64,000 nucleotides of DNA from Arthrobacter sp. MYb23 (GCF_002979775.1 NZ_PCPR01000011.1:62001-126000); one strand, 5' to 3'; shown: positions 42,205 to 52,600, counted from the stretch's first letter. The notes: generated from the sequence alone by a model not told the origin. Translations and numbers: made by a program.

Positions 42205-43464
42205 TCAGGCCAGCTTGCTTGCCAGCAGGAACTCGAACGGCGACTCAATCACGGACCGGATCACCTGGCCCGCAGCGCCGAGGAGCGTTCCGGAATGCTC
42301 CAGAACGGAAACTGTCAGATTAGCCGGATCAAGCAGACCAGGGGCGTAGCGTTCCAAACTGCTCAACAACGACGGCCTGAGCCACTCAGCCAGAACAGCA
42401 AAGTGCCCGCCGAGGACTACGGCCTCAATGTCCATCAAGCGGGCCGACGAGGCCAGCGCGACGCCCAAGTACCTCCCGGCGTCGTGAACCGCCTGAGTGG
42501 CCCGCGGCTCCTGAGCAGCCAAGGCCGCCAGAAGTAGTTCCGTGCGCACGCCGAGTGAGCCTTCCGGGATCCCTGCCGCCTCGAAAATGGCCTCCTGGCC
42601 CGCGAAGGTTTCCAAGCACCCCGCCCCGCCGCAGGAACAGGCAGGCCCATCCGGGTGGACAACAATATGGCCGAGTTCGCCCGCCGTACCGCCTGGCCCG
42701 GTATAAAGCTCGGAGCCGATAATAACGCCGCCGCCCACGCCGACCTCGCCTGAAACATAGAGGAAGTCGGGTTGTCCTTTGCCGTACCAAAGCTCTCCGA
42801 GGGCGGCACTGTTGGCTTCGTTGGACAGCCTGACGCCCAGTGGCGCGTCTTCCAGCAGGGACCGCGGGTTCAGTTCCTCATGCTCCCAGTGGAGGTTGGG
42901 AGCGGAGAGGACCACGTTGCGCTGCTCATCCACGAGGCCCGGCACCGCCAGGCCGCCGCCCAGGATTGAGATGTCCGCTGCGGCCGCGGCAGCGATGGCT
43001 TCGGCAGCCAGGCTGCCCAAGCGTTCCATGACCTTTTCGGGCGCCAGTCCACGGTTGCGCGATTCGACTGTTGAGTGGAAGCGGAGGTTACCACCCAGGT
43101 CCACGAGCCCAACGGCCAGATAGTCCACGTTGATCTCCATGCCCACCACGCCGCGACGCGAGCTTAGTTCCAAGCCCTGGCCGGGGCGCCCCCGCTCGCC
43201 GTCGCGGTAAAGGCCCACTTCGGATACCAGCCCGGACTCCACAAGATCGGCAACCAGGCTGGAAACCGCGGCCTTGGTGAGCCCGGTTCCGGCGGCCAAT
43301 TGGGCGCGGCTTGGCTTGGCATCCCCGGTCCGCGCGATGGAGTCCATCACCAAGGAAAGATTCCGACGGCGGACGTCCCCTACGCGCCCGGGCGCGGCTT
43401 GCTCATTCACTGGCGTGGGACCTTCCTGCAGATTCGAAGAAATTTTCCGGCTTCCATTGACCAT
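42205..43464 (-). CDS. xylR: ROK-family transcriptional regulator (XylR-like)
   Basis: The 419-residue protein has an N-terminal winged HTH (KPSRAQLAAGTGLTKAAVSSLVADLVESGLVSE) and a ROK domain: GLAVPGLVDEQRNVVLSAPNLHW, GVGGGVIIGSELYTGPGGTAGELGH and the zinc-binding CSCGGAGCLETF. It is divergent from xylA with an AACTA-type palindrome between, which is the layout of XylR repressors that respond to xylose. The name rests on context and family. Confidence 0.88.
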   Translation of the reverse strand: MVNGSRKISSNLQEGPTPVNEQAAPGRVGDVRRRNLSLVMDSIARTGDAKPSRAQLAAGTGLTKAAVSSLVADLVESGLVSEVGLYRDGERGRPGQGLELSSRRGVVGMEINVDYLAVGLVDLGGNLRFHSTVESRNRGLAPEKVMERLGSLAAEAIAAAAAADISILGGGLAVPGLVDEQRNVVLSAPNLHWEHEELNPRSLLEDAPLGVRLSNEANSAALGELWYGKGQPDFLYVSGEVGVGGGVIIGSELYTGPGGTAGELGHIVVHPDGPACSCGGAGCLETFAGQEAIFEAAGIPEGSLGVRTELLLAALAAQEPRATQAVHDAGRYLGVALASSARLMDIEAVVLGGHFAVLAEWLRPSLLSSLERYAPGLLDPANLTVSVLEHSGTLLGAAGQVIRSVIESPFEFLLASKLA

Positions 43465-43482
43465 GATCCATCATCCCCCATA

Positions 43483-43501
43483 TAGTTCAGATTGAAAACT
43501 A
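43483..43501. promoter_or_regulatory. Probable XylR operator
   Basis: TAGTTCAGATTGAAAACTA has TAGTT/AACTA arms. Its right side extends to AAACTAA, matching the half-site of known XylR (ROK) operators. It lies 18 bases before the regulator start and about 50 before the xylA ATG, covering both promoters. Confidence 0.7.
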
Positions 43502-43553
43502 ATTGGAATGCACTTCTTCAAGTTCTTCCCCAGTGCTTTGCAAAGGAGCAAAA

Positions 43554-44741
43554 ATGACCCCGCAGCCCACCCCGCAGGACCGCTTCACCTTTGGCCTCTG
43601 GACTGTCGGCTGGACCGGCGCCGATCCCTTCGGCGTAGCTACGCGTCCGGCATTGGATCCCGTGGAGGCTGTCCACAAGCTTGCTGAGCTTGGTGCTTAC
43701 GGCATCACGTTCCATGACAACGACCTCATCCCTTTCGATGCCACGGCCTCCGAGCGCGACCTCATCCTGAAGAACTTCAAGGCAGCCCTGGCCGAGACCG
43801 GCCTGAAGACGCCCATGGTCACCACCAACCTCTTCAGCCACCCCGTGTTCAAGGATGGCGGATTCACCTCGAACGACCGCTCCGTCCGCCGCTTTGCACT
43901 GAGCAAAATCCTCCGGAACATTGACCTTGCCGCTGAACTGGATGCCGAGACCTTCGTGATGTGGGGCGGCCGTGAAGGCAGCGAATACGACGGCTCCAAG
44001 GACCTCTCCGCAGCGCTGGACCGCATGAAGGAAGGCGTGGACACCGCAGCCGGTTACATCAAGGAGAAGGGCTACAACCTTCGGATTGCCCTCGAGCCCA
44101 AGCCGAACGAACCCCGCGGCGACATCTTCCTCCCCACCGTCGGCCATGGCTTGGCGTTCATCGCGCAGCTGGAACACGGCGACATCGTGGGCCTCAACCC
44201 GGAAACTGGCCACGAGCAGATGGCTGGGCTGAACTTCACCCACGGCATCGCCCAAGCCCTGTGGGCGGGCAAGCTCTTCCACATCGACCTCAACGGCCAG
44301 CGCGGCATTAAGTACGACCAAGACCTCGTTTTCGGCCACGGAGACCTCACCAGCGCCTTCTTCACGGTGGACCTGCTGGAGAACGGCTTCCCCAACGGCG
44401 GCCCCAAGTACGACGGCCCCCGCCACTTCGACTACAAGCCCTCCCGCACCGATGGTTACGACGGCGTGTGGGAGTCGGCCAAGTCCAACATGTCCATGTA
44501 CCTCCTGCTGAAGGAACGCGCCCTGGCCTTCCGAGCAGACGCGGACGTGCAGGAAGCACTCGCTACCTCAGGCGTGTTCGAACTCGGCGAGTCAACGCTC
44601 AGCGCCGGAGAGACCACTGCGGATCTGCTGGCTGACGCCACCGCCTACGACACGTTCGACGCCGATAAGGCCGCCGAGCGCTCGTTCGCTTTCGTCCGCC
44701 TTAACCAGCTGGCCATCGAGCACCTGCTCGGCGCCCGCTAG
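43554..44741 (+). CDS. xylA: Xylose isomerase
   Basis: The 395-residue protein is the actinobacterial (class I) xylose isomerase, converting D-xylose to D-xylulose. Active-site parts are all visible: [14 protein letters not shown] (catalytic His), [34 protein letters not shown] (metal Glu and Lys), [18 protein letters not shown], and [24 protein letters not shown] (metal Asp). The ATG at 43554 has an AAAGGAG site. It leads the xyl operon behind the XylR operator. Confidence 0.97.
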   Translation: MTPQPTPQDRFTFGLWTVGWTGADPFGVATRPALDPVEAVHKLAELGAYGITFHDNDLIPFDATASERDLILKNFKAALAETGLKTPMVTTNLFSHPVFKDGGFTSNDRSVRRFALSKILRNIDLAAELDAETFVMWGGREGSEYDGSKDLSAALDRMKEGVDTAAGYIKEKGYNLRIALEPKPNEPRGDIFLPTVGHGLAFIAQLEHGDIVGLNPETGHEQMAGLNFTHGIAQALWAGKLFHIDLNGQRGIKYDQDLVFGHGDLTSAFFTVDLLENGFPNGGPKYDGPRHFDYKPSRTDGYDGVWESAKSNMSMYLLLKERALAFRADADVQEALATSGVFELGESTLSAGETTADLLADATAYDTFDADKAAERSFAFVRLNQLAIEHLLGAR

Positions 44742-44762
44742 GACACTCCACCCACCGCAACC

Positions 44763-44816
44763 CCGCCGCCGGGCCCAAGGATTTCTTTCAGAGATTCCTT
44801 GCCAGCCCGGCGGCGG
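44763..44816 (+). other. Intercistronic hairpin between xylA and xylB
   Basis: A perfect 12-base GC stem (44763-44774 with 44805-44816) with an inner AAGGA/TCCTT pairing ends 20 bases before the xylB ATG. No U-run follows, so mRNA stabilisation or lowering of xylB expression is more likely than full termination. Confidence 0.75.
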
Positions 44817-44836
44817 TCCTCCTAAGGAACAGACGC

Positions 44837-46267
44837 ATGCCTCTCGTAGCCGGGATCGATAGCTCCACCCAGTCCTGCAAAGTGGTCATCCGGGACTCAG
44901 TCACCGGCGCCCTGGTACGTCAAGGCCGGGCAACGCACCCCGAAGGCACGGAAGTCCATCCGGAGCATTGGTGGTCGGCCCTGCAGGAAGCAATCGCACA
45001 GGCAGGCGGCTTGCAAGACGTAGACGCCGTGTCAGTCGGCGGCCAGCAGCACGGCATGGTGTGCCTGGACGAGTCTGGAGACGTCGTCCGCCCGGCTTTA
45101 TTGTGGAACGACGTTCGCTCTGCGCCTGACGCGGAAGATCTGATCATCGAAGCCGGCAAGGGCGATGCCTCAGCCGGAGCTTCCTTCTGGGCATCGACCA
45201 CCGGAACCGTGCCTGTTGCATCATTGACGGCTACCAAGCTCCGATGGTTGGCACGGAACGAACCCGCGAACGCACGACGGACCGCAGCCGTGTGCCTTCC
45301 CCACGATTGGCTGTCCTGGCGCTTGGCCGGGAACGGACCCGGCAGTGGTCCTTCTTCCTTGGAACTCCTGCGCACGGACCGCTCGGACGCTTCCGGCACG
45401 GGCTATTTCTCGGCCGGCAGCGGCGAATATCTGCCGGAGGTCCTCAAGAACACCCTTGGACACGTTCCCGTGCTGCCCGTCGTCGTCGGGCCCCTGGAAG
45501 CTGCGGGCAAGACACCTGGCGGTGCGCTGATCGGGCCTGGTGCTGGCGACAATGCGGCAGCCGGATTGGGTGTGAGTGCCGACGTCGGGGATGTTGTTAT
45601 CTCGATCGGAACATCGGGGACAGTATTCGCGGTATCTGATGTTCCTCCTCAGGACGCCACCGGACTCGTGGCAGGCTTCGCGGACGCCACCGGAAACTAC
45701 CTTCCACTGGCCTGCACGCTCAATGCGACCCGGATCTTCGACGCCACAGCTGCACTATTGGGGGTGACGCTGGCAGAACTGGGCACCCTGGCCTTGTCAG
45801 CGCCCGAAGGCGCCGAAGGGCTGACCCTCGTCCCCTACTTCGAGGGCGAACGGACACCCAACCTGCCGGACGCCACCGGCTCCCTCCACGGCATCACGGT
45901 TTCCAACTACACTCCTGCCAACCTGGCCCGGGCCGCCATCGAGGGCGTGCTGTGTTCACTGGCAGACGGCCTTGCAGCATTGCAGGCACAGGGCGTCTCA
46001 GCCCAGCGCATCATCCTGGTGGGCGGCGGTGCGCAATCGGCGGCAGTTCAGCAGATCGCAGCCGCAGCCTTTGGTTTGCCGGTGTTCGTCCCCGAACCCG
46101 GAGAATATGTGGCGGACGGGGCCGCCCGGCAAGCTGCAGGCATTCTGTCTGGCACGTTGCCGTCATGGCCTCTTGAGGGAATCGACGTTCACCACCAGAA
46201 TGGCGCCGGAAATCCGGAGTTCCTCACGAGGTACCGCCATTACGCCGCCAAGGTGGCCAAGGGCTGA
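44837..46267 (+). CDS. xylB: Xylulokinase
   Basis: The 476-residue FGGY-family kinase phosphorylates D-xylulose to xylulose 5-phosphate. [20 protein letters not shown] is the N-terminal phosphate-binding strand pair, [12 protein letters not shown] and [11 protein letters not shown] are xylulokinase motifs, and the second domain has [25 protein letters not shown] and [14 protein letters not shown]. It is second in the xyl operon, separated from xylA by a hairpin-containing spacer. Confidence 0.95.
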   Translation: MPLVAGIDSSTQSCKVVIRDSVTGALVRQGRATHPEGTEVHPEHWWSALQEAIAQAGGLQDVDAVSVGGQQHGMVCLDESGDVVRPALLWNDVRSAPDAEDLIIEAGKGDASAGASFWASTTGTVPVASLTATKLRWLARNEPANARRTAAVCLPHDWLSWRLAGNGPGSGPSSLELLRTDRSDASGTGYFSAGSGEYLPEVLKNTLGHVPVLPVVVGPLEAAGKTPGGALIGPGAGDNAAAGLGVSADVGDVVISIGTSGTVFAVSDVPPQDATGLVAGFADATGNYLPLACTLNATRIFDATAALLGVTLAELGTLALSAPEGAEGLTLVPYFEGERTPNLPDATGSLHGITVSNYTPANLARAAIEGVLCSLADGLAALQAQGVSAQRIILVGGGAQSAAVQQIAAAAFGLPVFVPEPGEYVADGAARQAAGILSGTLPSWPLEGIDVHHQNGAGNPEFLTRYRHYAAKVAKG

Positions 46268-46297
46268 TCAACGTTGCGGGTGCTCTATCGTGACAGG

Positions 46298-47320
46298 GTG
46301 AGCACTGAACATTCCGCATCCACCCGGCCTCCCGTGATGGAGGACGTTGCCCGCGTGGCAGGTGTCTCCCACCAGACCGTCTCCCGGGTCCTGAACAACC
46401 ACCCCAACGTGAGCTCCAAGACCCGCGAGCGCGTGGAGCAGGCCATCACCGAGCTGGGGTACCGTCGGAACACCGCCGCCCGCAGCCTGGTCACACGCCG
46501 ATCCCAGACCATTGGCGTGCTCGGCAGTGAAATGGCGCAGTACGGGCCGTCCCACACGCTCCTCGGGGTGCAACAGGCAGCAAGGGATGCGGGCTACTTC
46601 GTGAGCGTTGCCGGCCTGCGGGAAGTAACACCGGAAACCATCAAGGACGCCATAGCGCACTTCATGGACCAAGGCGTAGACGGCATCGTAGTAACGGTGC
46701 CCCATCCGGGGACTTTTGACGTCCTCAAAGACATCACCGCACAAGTACCTTTGGTTGCCGTGGGATCCATCGGCGATGAACACCTAACCGGTGCCACCGT
46801 TGACCAGCGGCACGGTGCGCAGCTCGCCGTCGAGCATCTATTGGAACTTGGGCACGAGCGGATCGGCCACCTGTCCGGGCCCGCTGATTGGATTGACGCC
46901 GCTGCCCGCATTGAAGGGTGGCGGGATGCCCTGGGCGAGGCCGGGATTGAGCCTGCGACTCTCATCGAGGGCGACTGGAGCGCCGAATGCGGATACCGGG
47001 AGGGACTGAAGATTGCTACTGACCGGTCCGTGACAGCGCTCTTCGTCGCCAATGACCAGATGGCGCTCGGGGTCCTCAGGGCGTTCAATGAAGTGGGCGT
47101 CCAGGTTCCGGAGGACATTAGCGTGGTGGGCTTTGACGACCAACCGGAATCGGCCTACTTTATACCGCCATTGACCACCGTGGCGCAGGACTTCGAGGAA
47201 CTCGGCCGGCGCTGCATCGGCTTGCTGTTGGATCGGCTTGAGAGCGGCTCAACCGGCACGCCTGCCACGGTGGCGCCGCGTCTGGTGGTCCGATCCACCA
47301 CGGCCCCCGCCCCCAACTGA
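46298..47320 (+). CDS. LacI-family repressor, probably of the arabinose operon
   Basis: From GTG 46298 the protein has 340 residues: HTH VMEDVARVAGVSHQTVSRVLNNHPNVS, hinge AARSLVTRRS, and a ligand domain with LFVANDQMALGVLRAF and ISVVGFDDQPESAYFIPPLTTVAQDF. In-frame GTG 46280 and TTG 46274 would add up to eight residues; no ribosome site decides. It follows xylB by 30 bases but precedes araB. A LacI-type operator overlaps the araB promoter, so AraR function is inferred. An inverted-repeat hairpin follows the stop. Confidence 0.86.
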   Translation: MSTEHSASTRPPVMEDVARVAGVSHQTVSRVLNNHPNVSSKTRERVEQAITELGYRRNTAARSLVTRRSQTIGVLGSEMAQYGPSHTLLGVQQAARDAGYFVSVAGLREVTPETIKDAIAHFMDQGVDGIVVTVPHPGTFDVLKDITAQVPLVAVGSIGDEHLTGATVDQRHGAQLAVEHLLELGHERIGHLSGPADWIDAAARIEGWRDALGEAGIEPATLIEGDWSAECGYREGLKIATDRSVTALFVANDQMALGVLRAFNEVGVQVPEDISVVGFDDQPESAYFIPPLTTVAQDFEELGRRCIGLLLDRLESGSTGTPATVAPRLVVRSTTAPAPN

Positions 47321-47371
47321 GTAGCAGCAGATGCCGTTTTGAGTGCTCAGAACGGCATCTGCTGCGACCTA
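47321..47371. repeat. Inverted-repeat hairpin element, copy 1 (terminator position)
   Basis: Starting at the base after the repressor stop, arms of about 24 bases (GTAGCAGCAGATGCCGTT... / ...AACGGCATCTGCTG) fold around TGAGTGCTCA. It shares its core (AGCAGAT...GCCGTT...GCTCAGAACGGC...ATCTGCT) and downstream flank with 52547-52600. It probably ends the xyl/regulator transcript. Confidence 0.8.
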
Positions 47372-47427
47372 CTTGGTTGCGGCAGAGGCTGATCCCGTCA
47401 TAACTACCCGTTCCATGCGGCCTGCTC

Positions 47428-47456
47428 TTGACATCAAAGTTGTGAGCGCTAACAAT
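47428..47456 (+). promoter_or_regulatory. araB promoter overlapped by a LacI-type operator
   Basis: TTGACA (47428-47433) and AACAAT (47451-47456), 17 bases apart, form a plausible promoter. Between and over the -10 lies TTGTGAGCGCTAACAA (47440-47455), a near-perfect palindrome of the classical LacI operator type. Repressor binding would block RNA polymerase directly. Confidence 0.78.
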
Positions 47457-47528
47457 TGCATCAGACCTTCTTCACTTTTCCACCCCGACCCCCGGCAATG
47501 AGGCCTTGGCCAGCCGGATGGAGACCCC

Positions 47529-49295
47529 ATGAATACCTCTGAAAACATCCCGCTGGACGAGCAGTTCGTCATTGGCGTGGACTATGGAACCCTGTCCGGC
47601 CGCGCCGTCGTGGTGCGTGTATCTGACGGAGCCGAGATCGGCAGCGGAGTCTTCGAATACCCGCACGCTGTGGTGACAGAAAAACTCCCGGGCTCCGACC
47701 AACGCCTTCCCGCCGATTGGGCACTCCAGGTGCCCAACGACTACCGCGACGTCCTGCGCAATGCTGTACCGGCCGCCGTCGCTGACGCCGGTATCAACCC
47801 GGCCAACGTAGTGGGCATCGCCACTGACTTCACCGCGTGCACCATGGTTCCGACGACGGCAGACGGCACGCCGCTGAACGAGTTGGAACGCTTCGCGGAC
47901 CGGCCGCACGCCTTCGTCAAGCTGTGGCGCCACCACGCGGCCCAGCCACAGGCGGACCGCATCAACCAGCTCGCCGAAGAACGCGGCGAGTCCTGGCTTC
48001 CCCGCTACGGTGGCCTGATCTCCTCCGAATGGGAGTTCGCCAAGGGGCTGCAGCTCCTCGAAGAAGATCCGGAAGTCTACGGGGCCATGGATCACTGGGT
48101 GGAGGCTGCTGACTGGATTGTCTGGCAGCTCTGCGGCAGCTACGTCCGCAACGCCTGCACGGCTGGATACAAAGGCATCTTCCAGGACGGAAAGTACCCG
48201 TCCGAGGACTTCCTTGCAGCGCTCAACCCCGAATTCAAGGGCTTCGTGTCCGAAAAGCTGGAACACACCATCGGGCGCCTGGGCGACGCCGCGGGGTACC
48301 TCACCGACGAAGCGGCGGCCTGGACCGGACTTCCAGCGGGCATCGCCGTGGCCGTGGGCAACGTGGACGCCCACGTCAGCGCACCGGCCGCGAATGCTGT
48401 TGAACCGGGACAGCTCGTCGCGATCATGGGTACGTCCACGTGCCACGTCATGAACGGCGACGTCCTCCGTGAAGTCCCGGGCATGTGCGGAGTAGTGGAC
48501 GGCGGCATCGTGGACGGGCTGTGGGGTTACGAAGCAGGCCAGTCCGGAGTGGGCGACATCTTCGGTTGGTTCACTAAGAACGGCGTCCCACCCGAATACC
48601 ACCAGGCCGCCAAGGATAAAGGCCTGGGCATCCACGAATACCTCACCGAACTCGCGGAGAAGCAAGCCATTGGCGAGCACGGCCTGATCGCCTTGGACTG
48701 GCACTCGGGCAACCGCTCGGTACTGGTGGACCACGAACTTTCCGGGGTTGTGGTGGGCCAAACGCTGGCCACCAAGCCCGAAGACAGCTACCGGGCACTG
48801 CTGGAAGCCACGGCCTTCGGAACCCGCACCATCGTGGATGCTTTCCGCGGTTCCGGCGTCCCCGTCAAGGAGTTCATCGTGGCCGGCGGGCTCCTGAAGA
48901 ACACGTTCCTGATGCAGGTCTACGCAGACATCACCGGCCTCCAACTCTCCACCATCGGATCCGAACAGGGCCCCGCGTTGGGCTCGGCCATCCACGCCGC
49001 TGTTGCTGCAGGTAAATACAAGGACATCCGTGAAGCGGCGGCGTCCATGGCAGCAGCCCCCGGAGCTGTTTACACCCCCATCCCCGAAAACGTGGCCGCC
49101 TACGAGGTCCTGTTCCAGGAATACAAGACACTTCACGACTACTTCGGCCGGGGCACCAATAACGTGATGCACCGCCTCAAGGCCATCCAACGAGCCGCAA
49201 TTCGGGGCTCAGGAGAGCAGGGTTCAGGACCGCAGGGCCCAGGAACCCAGGGCTCGCCCACCCAGTCCAGCACCCTGGAAGGAGCCTCCGCATGA
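47529..49295 (+). CDS. araB: Ribulokinase
   Basis: The 588-residue FGGY kinase matches L-ribulokinase: FVIGVDYGTLSGRAVVVRVSDG at the N-terminus, GIATDFTACTMVPTTADGTPL, the kinase-family CTAGYKG, and IMGTSTCHVMNG with GVVDGGIVDGLWGYEAGQSGVGDIFGWF. It phosphorylates L-ribulose. The last about 30 residues form a Gly/Ser/Gln/Pro-rich tail (QGSGPQGPGTQGS) not seen in typical ribulokinases and coded by a short repeat. The stop overlaps araD (ATGA). Confidence 0.95.
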   Translation: MNTSENIPLDEQFVIGVDYGTLSGRAVVVRVSDGAEIGSGVFEYPHAVVTEKLPGSDQRLPADWALQVPNDYRDVLRNAVPAAVADAGINPANVVGIATDFTACTMVPTTADGTPLNELERFADRPHAFVKLWRHHAAQPQADRINQLAEERGESWLPRYGGLISSEWEFAKGLQLLEEDPEVYGAMDHWVEAADWIVWQLCGSYVRNACTAGYKGIFQDGKYPSEDFLAALNPEFKGFVSEKLEHTIGRLGDAAGYLTDEAAAWTGLPAGIAVAVGNVDAHVSAPAANAVEPGQLVAIMGTSTCHVMNGDVLREVPGMCGVVDGGIVDGLWGYEAGQSGVGDIFGWFTKNGVPPEYHQAAKDKGLGIHEYLTELAEKQAIGEHGLIALDWHSGNRSVLVDHELSGVVVGQTLATKPEDSYRALLEATAFGTRTIVDAFRGSGVPVKEFIVAGGLLKNTFLMQVYADITGLQLSTIGSEQGPALGSAIHAAVAAGKYKDIREAAASMAAAPGAVYTPIPENVAAYEVLFQEYKTLHDYFGRGTNNVMHRLKAIQRAAIRGSGEQGSGPQGPGTQGSPTQSSTLEGASA

Positions 49296-49999
49296 GCGCC
49301 CTTTTGGAAACCATCGCGCGGGTCCGCAAGGAAGTCTGCGAACTCCACGCCGAACTGACCCGCTACGAACTGGTGGTGTGGACCGCTGGCAATGTCTCGG
49401 GCCGCATCCCCGGGCACGATCTCATGGTCATCAAGCCCTCGGGCGTCTCCTACGACGAGCTCACACCGGAGCTCATGGTGGTCACCGATCTTTATGGCAC
49501 ACCTGTGCGGGGGATGAACACCGGCAGTGCAGGCACCTTAGATTGGGGCAACCCGGATCTCTCCCCTTCCTCGGATACCGCCGCGCATGCGTATGTCTAC
49601 CGGCACATGCCCGAGGTAGGCGGTGTAGTCCACACCCACTCCACCTACGCAACGGCTTGGGCTGCGCGCGGTGAGGAAATCCCCTGCGTACTGACCATGA
49701 TGGGCGACGAATTCGGCGGATCCATTCCCGTGGGACCGTTCGCGCTGATCGGCGACGACTCCATCGGCCAGGGCATCGTGGAGACGCTCAAGAACTCCAA
49801 CTCGCCGGCGGTCCTCATGCAGAACCATGGCCCCTTCACTATCGGCAAGGACGCTCGCAGCGCAGTCAAAGCCGCAGTGATGTGTGAGGAAGTTGCCAGG
49901 ACGGTCCATATCTCCCGCCAACTGGGCGAGCCGTTGCCCATCGACCAAGCGAAGATCGACTCCCTCTATCACCGCTACCAGAACGTTTACGGCCGCTAA
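49292..49999 (+). CDS. araD: L-ribulose-5-phosphate 4-epimerase
   Basis: The 235-residue class II aldolase-like epimerase converts L-ribulose 5-phosphate to D-xylulose 5-phosphate. GNVSGRIPG, the phosphate-binding IKPSGVSYDELTPE, the zinc histidines in VVHTHSTYATAWAARG, and MQNHGPFTIG are all present. It overlaps the araB stop by four bases. araA follows after a 93-base spacer. Confidence 0.95.
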   Translation: MSALLETIARVRKEVCELHAELTRYELVVWTAGNVSGRIPGHDLMVIKPSGVSYDELTPELMVVTDLYGTPVRGMNTGSAGTLDWGNPDLSPSSDTAAHAYVYRHMPEVGGVVHTHSTYATAWAARGEEIPCVLTMMGDEFGGSIPVGPFALIGDDSIGQGIVETLKNSNSPAVLMQNHGPFTIGKDARSAVKAAVMCEEVARTVHISRQLGEPLPIDQAKIDSLYHRYQNVYGR

Positions 50000-50092
50000 C
50001 GCGGTCAGTCCGGCCGTTTCTCCGGACAACGTCGCCGCCAGCGCGGACAACCAGAAGCCACTCGAAACTCAAAGCACCCCAGGAGCCACGAA

Positions 50093-51628
50093 ATGCCCAG
50101 CGCCACCAACACTTCCGCAAATAACACTTCCCTGGGTCAGTACGAGGTCTGGTTCCTCACCGGCAGCCAGCACCTCTACGGGGAGGACGTCCTCAAGCAG
50201 GTCGCAGCGCAGTCACAGGAGATCGCCAACGCCCTGAACGCCAACAGCGACGTCCCCGTCAAACTCGTCTGGAAGCCGGTCCTCACCGATTCCGACGCCA
50301 TCCGCCGCACCGCACTGGAAGCCAACGCCGATGATTCCGTGATCGGCGTGACCGCGTGGATGCACACGTTCAGCCCAGCCAAAATGTGGATCCAAGGCCT
50401 GGACCTGCTCCGCAAACCGCTGCTGCACCTCCACACCCAGGCCAACCGGGACCTGCCGTGGGCTGACATCGACTTCGACTTCATGAACCTCAATCAGGCA
50501 GCCCACGGCGACCGCGAATTCGGGTACATCCAGTCGCGCCTCGGCGTGCCGCGGAAGACCGTCGTCGGGCATGTCAGCAACCCCGAGGTCGCCCGCCAGG
50601 TTGGTGCGTGGCAGCGCGCCTCGGCCGGTTGGGCCGCCGTCCGCACGCTGAAACTGACCCGCTTCGGCGACAACATGCGCAACGTCGCCGTCACCGAAGG
50701 CGACAAGACCGAAGCCGAGCTTCGCTTCGGCGTATCGGTGAACACGTGGTCCGTCAACGAGCTCGCCGAGGCTGTCCATGGGGCCGCGGAGTCCGACGTC
50801 GACGCCTTGGTTGCCGAGTACGAGCGCCTTTACGAGGTGGCCGAGGAGCTGAAAGCAGGCGGTGCCCGCCACGAATCATTGCGGTACAGCGCCAAGATCG
50901 AACTGGGACTGCGCAGCTTCCTGGAATCCAACGGTTCCGCGGCCTTCACCACCTCCTTCGAGGATTTGGGCGCCCTGCGCCAGCTGCCGGGCATGGCCGT
51001 CCAGCGCCTCATGGCCGACGGTTACGGCTTCGGCGCCGAGGGCGACTGGAAGACCGCCATCTTGGTCCGCGCCGCCAAAGTCATGGGCGGGGACCTGCCC
51101 GGCGGCGCCTCGCTCATGGAGGACTACACCTACCACCTGGAACCGGGCGGCGAAAAGATTCTGGGCGCACACATGCTCGAAGTCTGCCCCTCGCTGACCG
51201 CCACAAAGCCGCGCGTGGAGATCCACCCGCTGGGCATCGGCGGCAAGGAAGACCCCGTCCGCATGGTCTTCGACACCGACGCCGGCCCCGGCATCGTCGT
51301 CGCGCTGTCCGATATGCGCGACCGCTTCCGCTTGGTCGCGAACGTGGTGGACGTCGTCGATCTCGACCAGCCGCTCCCCAATCTGCCCGTGGCCCGCGCG
51401 CTTTGGGAGCCGAAGCCCAACTTCGCCACCTCCGCCGCCGCGTGGCTCACTGCCGGCGCCGCACACCACACGGTATTGTCCACGCAGGTGGGTCTGGACG
51501 TGTTCGAGGACTTCGCCGAAATCGCCAAAACCGAACTTCTCACCATCGATGAGGGCACCACCATCAAACAGTTCAAGAAGGAACTCAACTGGAACGCCGC
51601 CTACTACAGGCTGGCCGGCGGCCTGTGA
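50093..51628 (+). CDS. araA: L-arabinose isomerase
   Basis: The 511-residue protein matches Ara[77 protein letters not shown], and the catalytic segment [35 protein letters not shown]. It interconverts L-arabinose and L-ribulose. A GGAG site precedes ATG 50093. The gene order is araB-araD-araA. The stop overlaps the epimerase gene (GTGA). Confidence 0.97.
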   Translation: MPSATNTSANNTSLGQYEVWFLTGSQHLYGEDVLKQVAAQSQEIANALNANSDVPVKLVWKPVLTDSDAIRRTALEANADDSVIGVTAWMHTFSPAKMWIQGLDLLRKPLLHLHTQANRDLPWADIDFDFMNLNQAAHGDREFGYIQSRLGVPRKTVVGHVSNPEVARQVGAWQRASAGWAAVRTLKLTRFGDNMRNVAVTEGDKTEAELRFGVSVNTWSVNELAEAVHGAAESDVDALVAEYERLYEVAEELKAGGARHESLRYSAKIELGLRSFLESNGSAAFTTSFEDLGALRQLPGMAVQRLMADGYGFGAEGDWKTAILVRAAKVMGGDLPGGASLMEDYTYHLEPGGEKILGAHMLEVCPSLTATKPRVEIHPLGIGGKEDPVRMVFDTDAGPGIVVALSDMRDRFRLVANVVDVVDLDQPLPNLPVARALWEPKPNFATSAAAWLTAGAAHHTVLSTQVGLDVFEDFAEIAKTELLTIDEGTTIKQFKKELNWNAAYYRLAGGL

Positions 51629-52536
51629 GCACTGAATTTACGCTGAGCGCGGGCGGTTACACAGCGGTTGTGACCGCCCGAGCGGCGGCGCTGCGCGTTC
51701 TGCAGTTTGAGGGCCGGGACCTCGTTGTCCCGTTTGCGGAGGGCGGTCCGATCCCGGACTACCGCGGCATCATCGCTGCGCCGTGGCCCAACAGGATCGC
51801 CGACGGCAAATACAGTTTCGACGGCGTCGATCACCAGTTGCCGGTCAACGAACCTGAGCGGCAAACGTCGCTGCACGGGCTCGCCTTCCCGCTCGAATGG
51901 GTAGCGAAAGAGTCCGACGCCGGGTCGCTGACCTTGACGTGCACCGTGGGTCCCACAGCGGGATACCCGTTTGCACTGGAGCTTTCAGCCCGGTTCACGC
52001 TGGACGACGCCGGGCTTCACACGTCCGTCACAGCCCGGAACGTGGCCGACGTCGCTGCTCCCTACGGCGTCTGCCCGCACCCGTACCTCGTGGCCGGATC
52101 CTCCCCGCTGGATGAGTGGATCCTTGAGTTCGCAGCTGACTCGTTCCTTGAGGTCACGCCGGACAGGTTGCTGCCCATTGATACCGCACCGACGGAAGGC
52201 CACGCCTTCGACTTCCGTTCCCCGCGCGCTATCGGCAGCACCGAAATCGACCACGCCTTCACAGGAATAACGTTCGACGGCGGTCTGGCGCGGTTGTCGC
52301 TGCGGGACCCGGCGGGCACCGGCGTCGGAGGTTCCGGCGTCGGGATGTCCTGGGACGAAAGCTGCCCGTGGCTGCAGATTCATACGGCTGATAAGCCGGC
52401 GCCGATTCCAGGCCGGCTCGGCCTTGCCGTGGAGCCCATGACGTGTCCGCCGGATGCCTTCAACAGCGGCACGGACCTGATCCGTTTGGAACCCGGGGCA
52501 GAGCACACGGCGTCCTGGAGCATCTACGCCCTGTAA
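51625..52536 (+). CDS. Aldose 1-epimerase family protein (mutarotase)
   Basis: The 303-residue beta-sandwich protein fits the GalM/YihR group: [45 protein letters not shown] with a catalytic-type His, [13 protein letters not shown] with a second His, and a Glu in [15 protein letters not shown]. It converts alpha and beta sugar anomers, here most likely arabinose. It starts GTG within the araA stop and ends the ara operon. Confidence 0.88.
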   Translation: MSTEFTLSAGGYTAVVTARAAALRVLQFEGRDLVVPFAEGGPIPDYRGIIAAPWPNRIADGKYSFDGVDHQLPVNEPERQTSLHGLAFPLEWVAKESDAGSLTLTCTVGPTAGYPFALELSARFTLDDAGLHTSVTARNVADVAAPYGVCPHPYLVAGSSPLDEWILEFAADSFLEVTPDRLLPIDTAPTEGHAFDFRSPRAIGSTEIDHAFTGITFDGGLARLSLRDPAGTGVGGSGVGMSWDESCPWLQIHTADKPAPIPGRLGLAVEPMTCPPDAFNSGTDLIRLEPGAEHTASWSIYAL

Positions 52537-52546
52537 CTGAACCATG

Positions 52547-52600
52547 TAGGTAGCAGATCAGGCCGTTCTGAACGCTCAGAACGGCCTGATCTGCTACCTA
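52547..52600. repeat. Inverted-repeat hairpin element, copy 2 (bidirectional terminator position)
   Basis: A perfect 25-base inverted repeat (52547-52571 with 52576-52600, loop ACGC) sits between the convergent aldose-epimerase and LacI genes. It shares its core and right flank with 47321-47371, so the two are copies of one element. Confidence 0.88.

Noticed and set aside
47472..49190. Minus-strand 572-residue frame opposite araB
   Set aside because: Antisense shadow; araB has complete kinase motifs on the plus strand.
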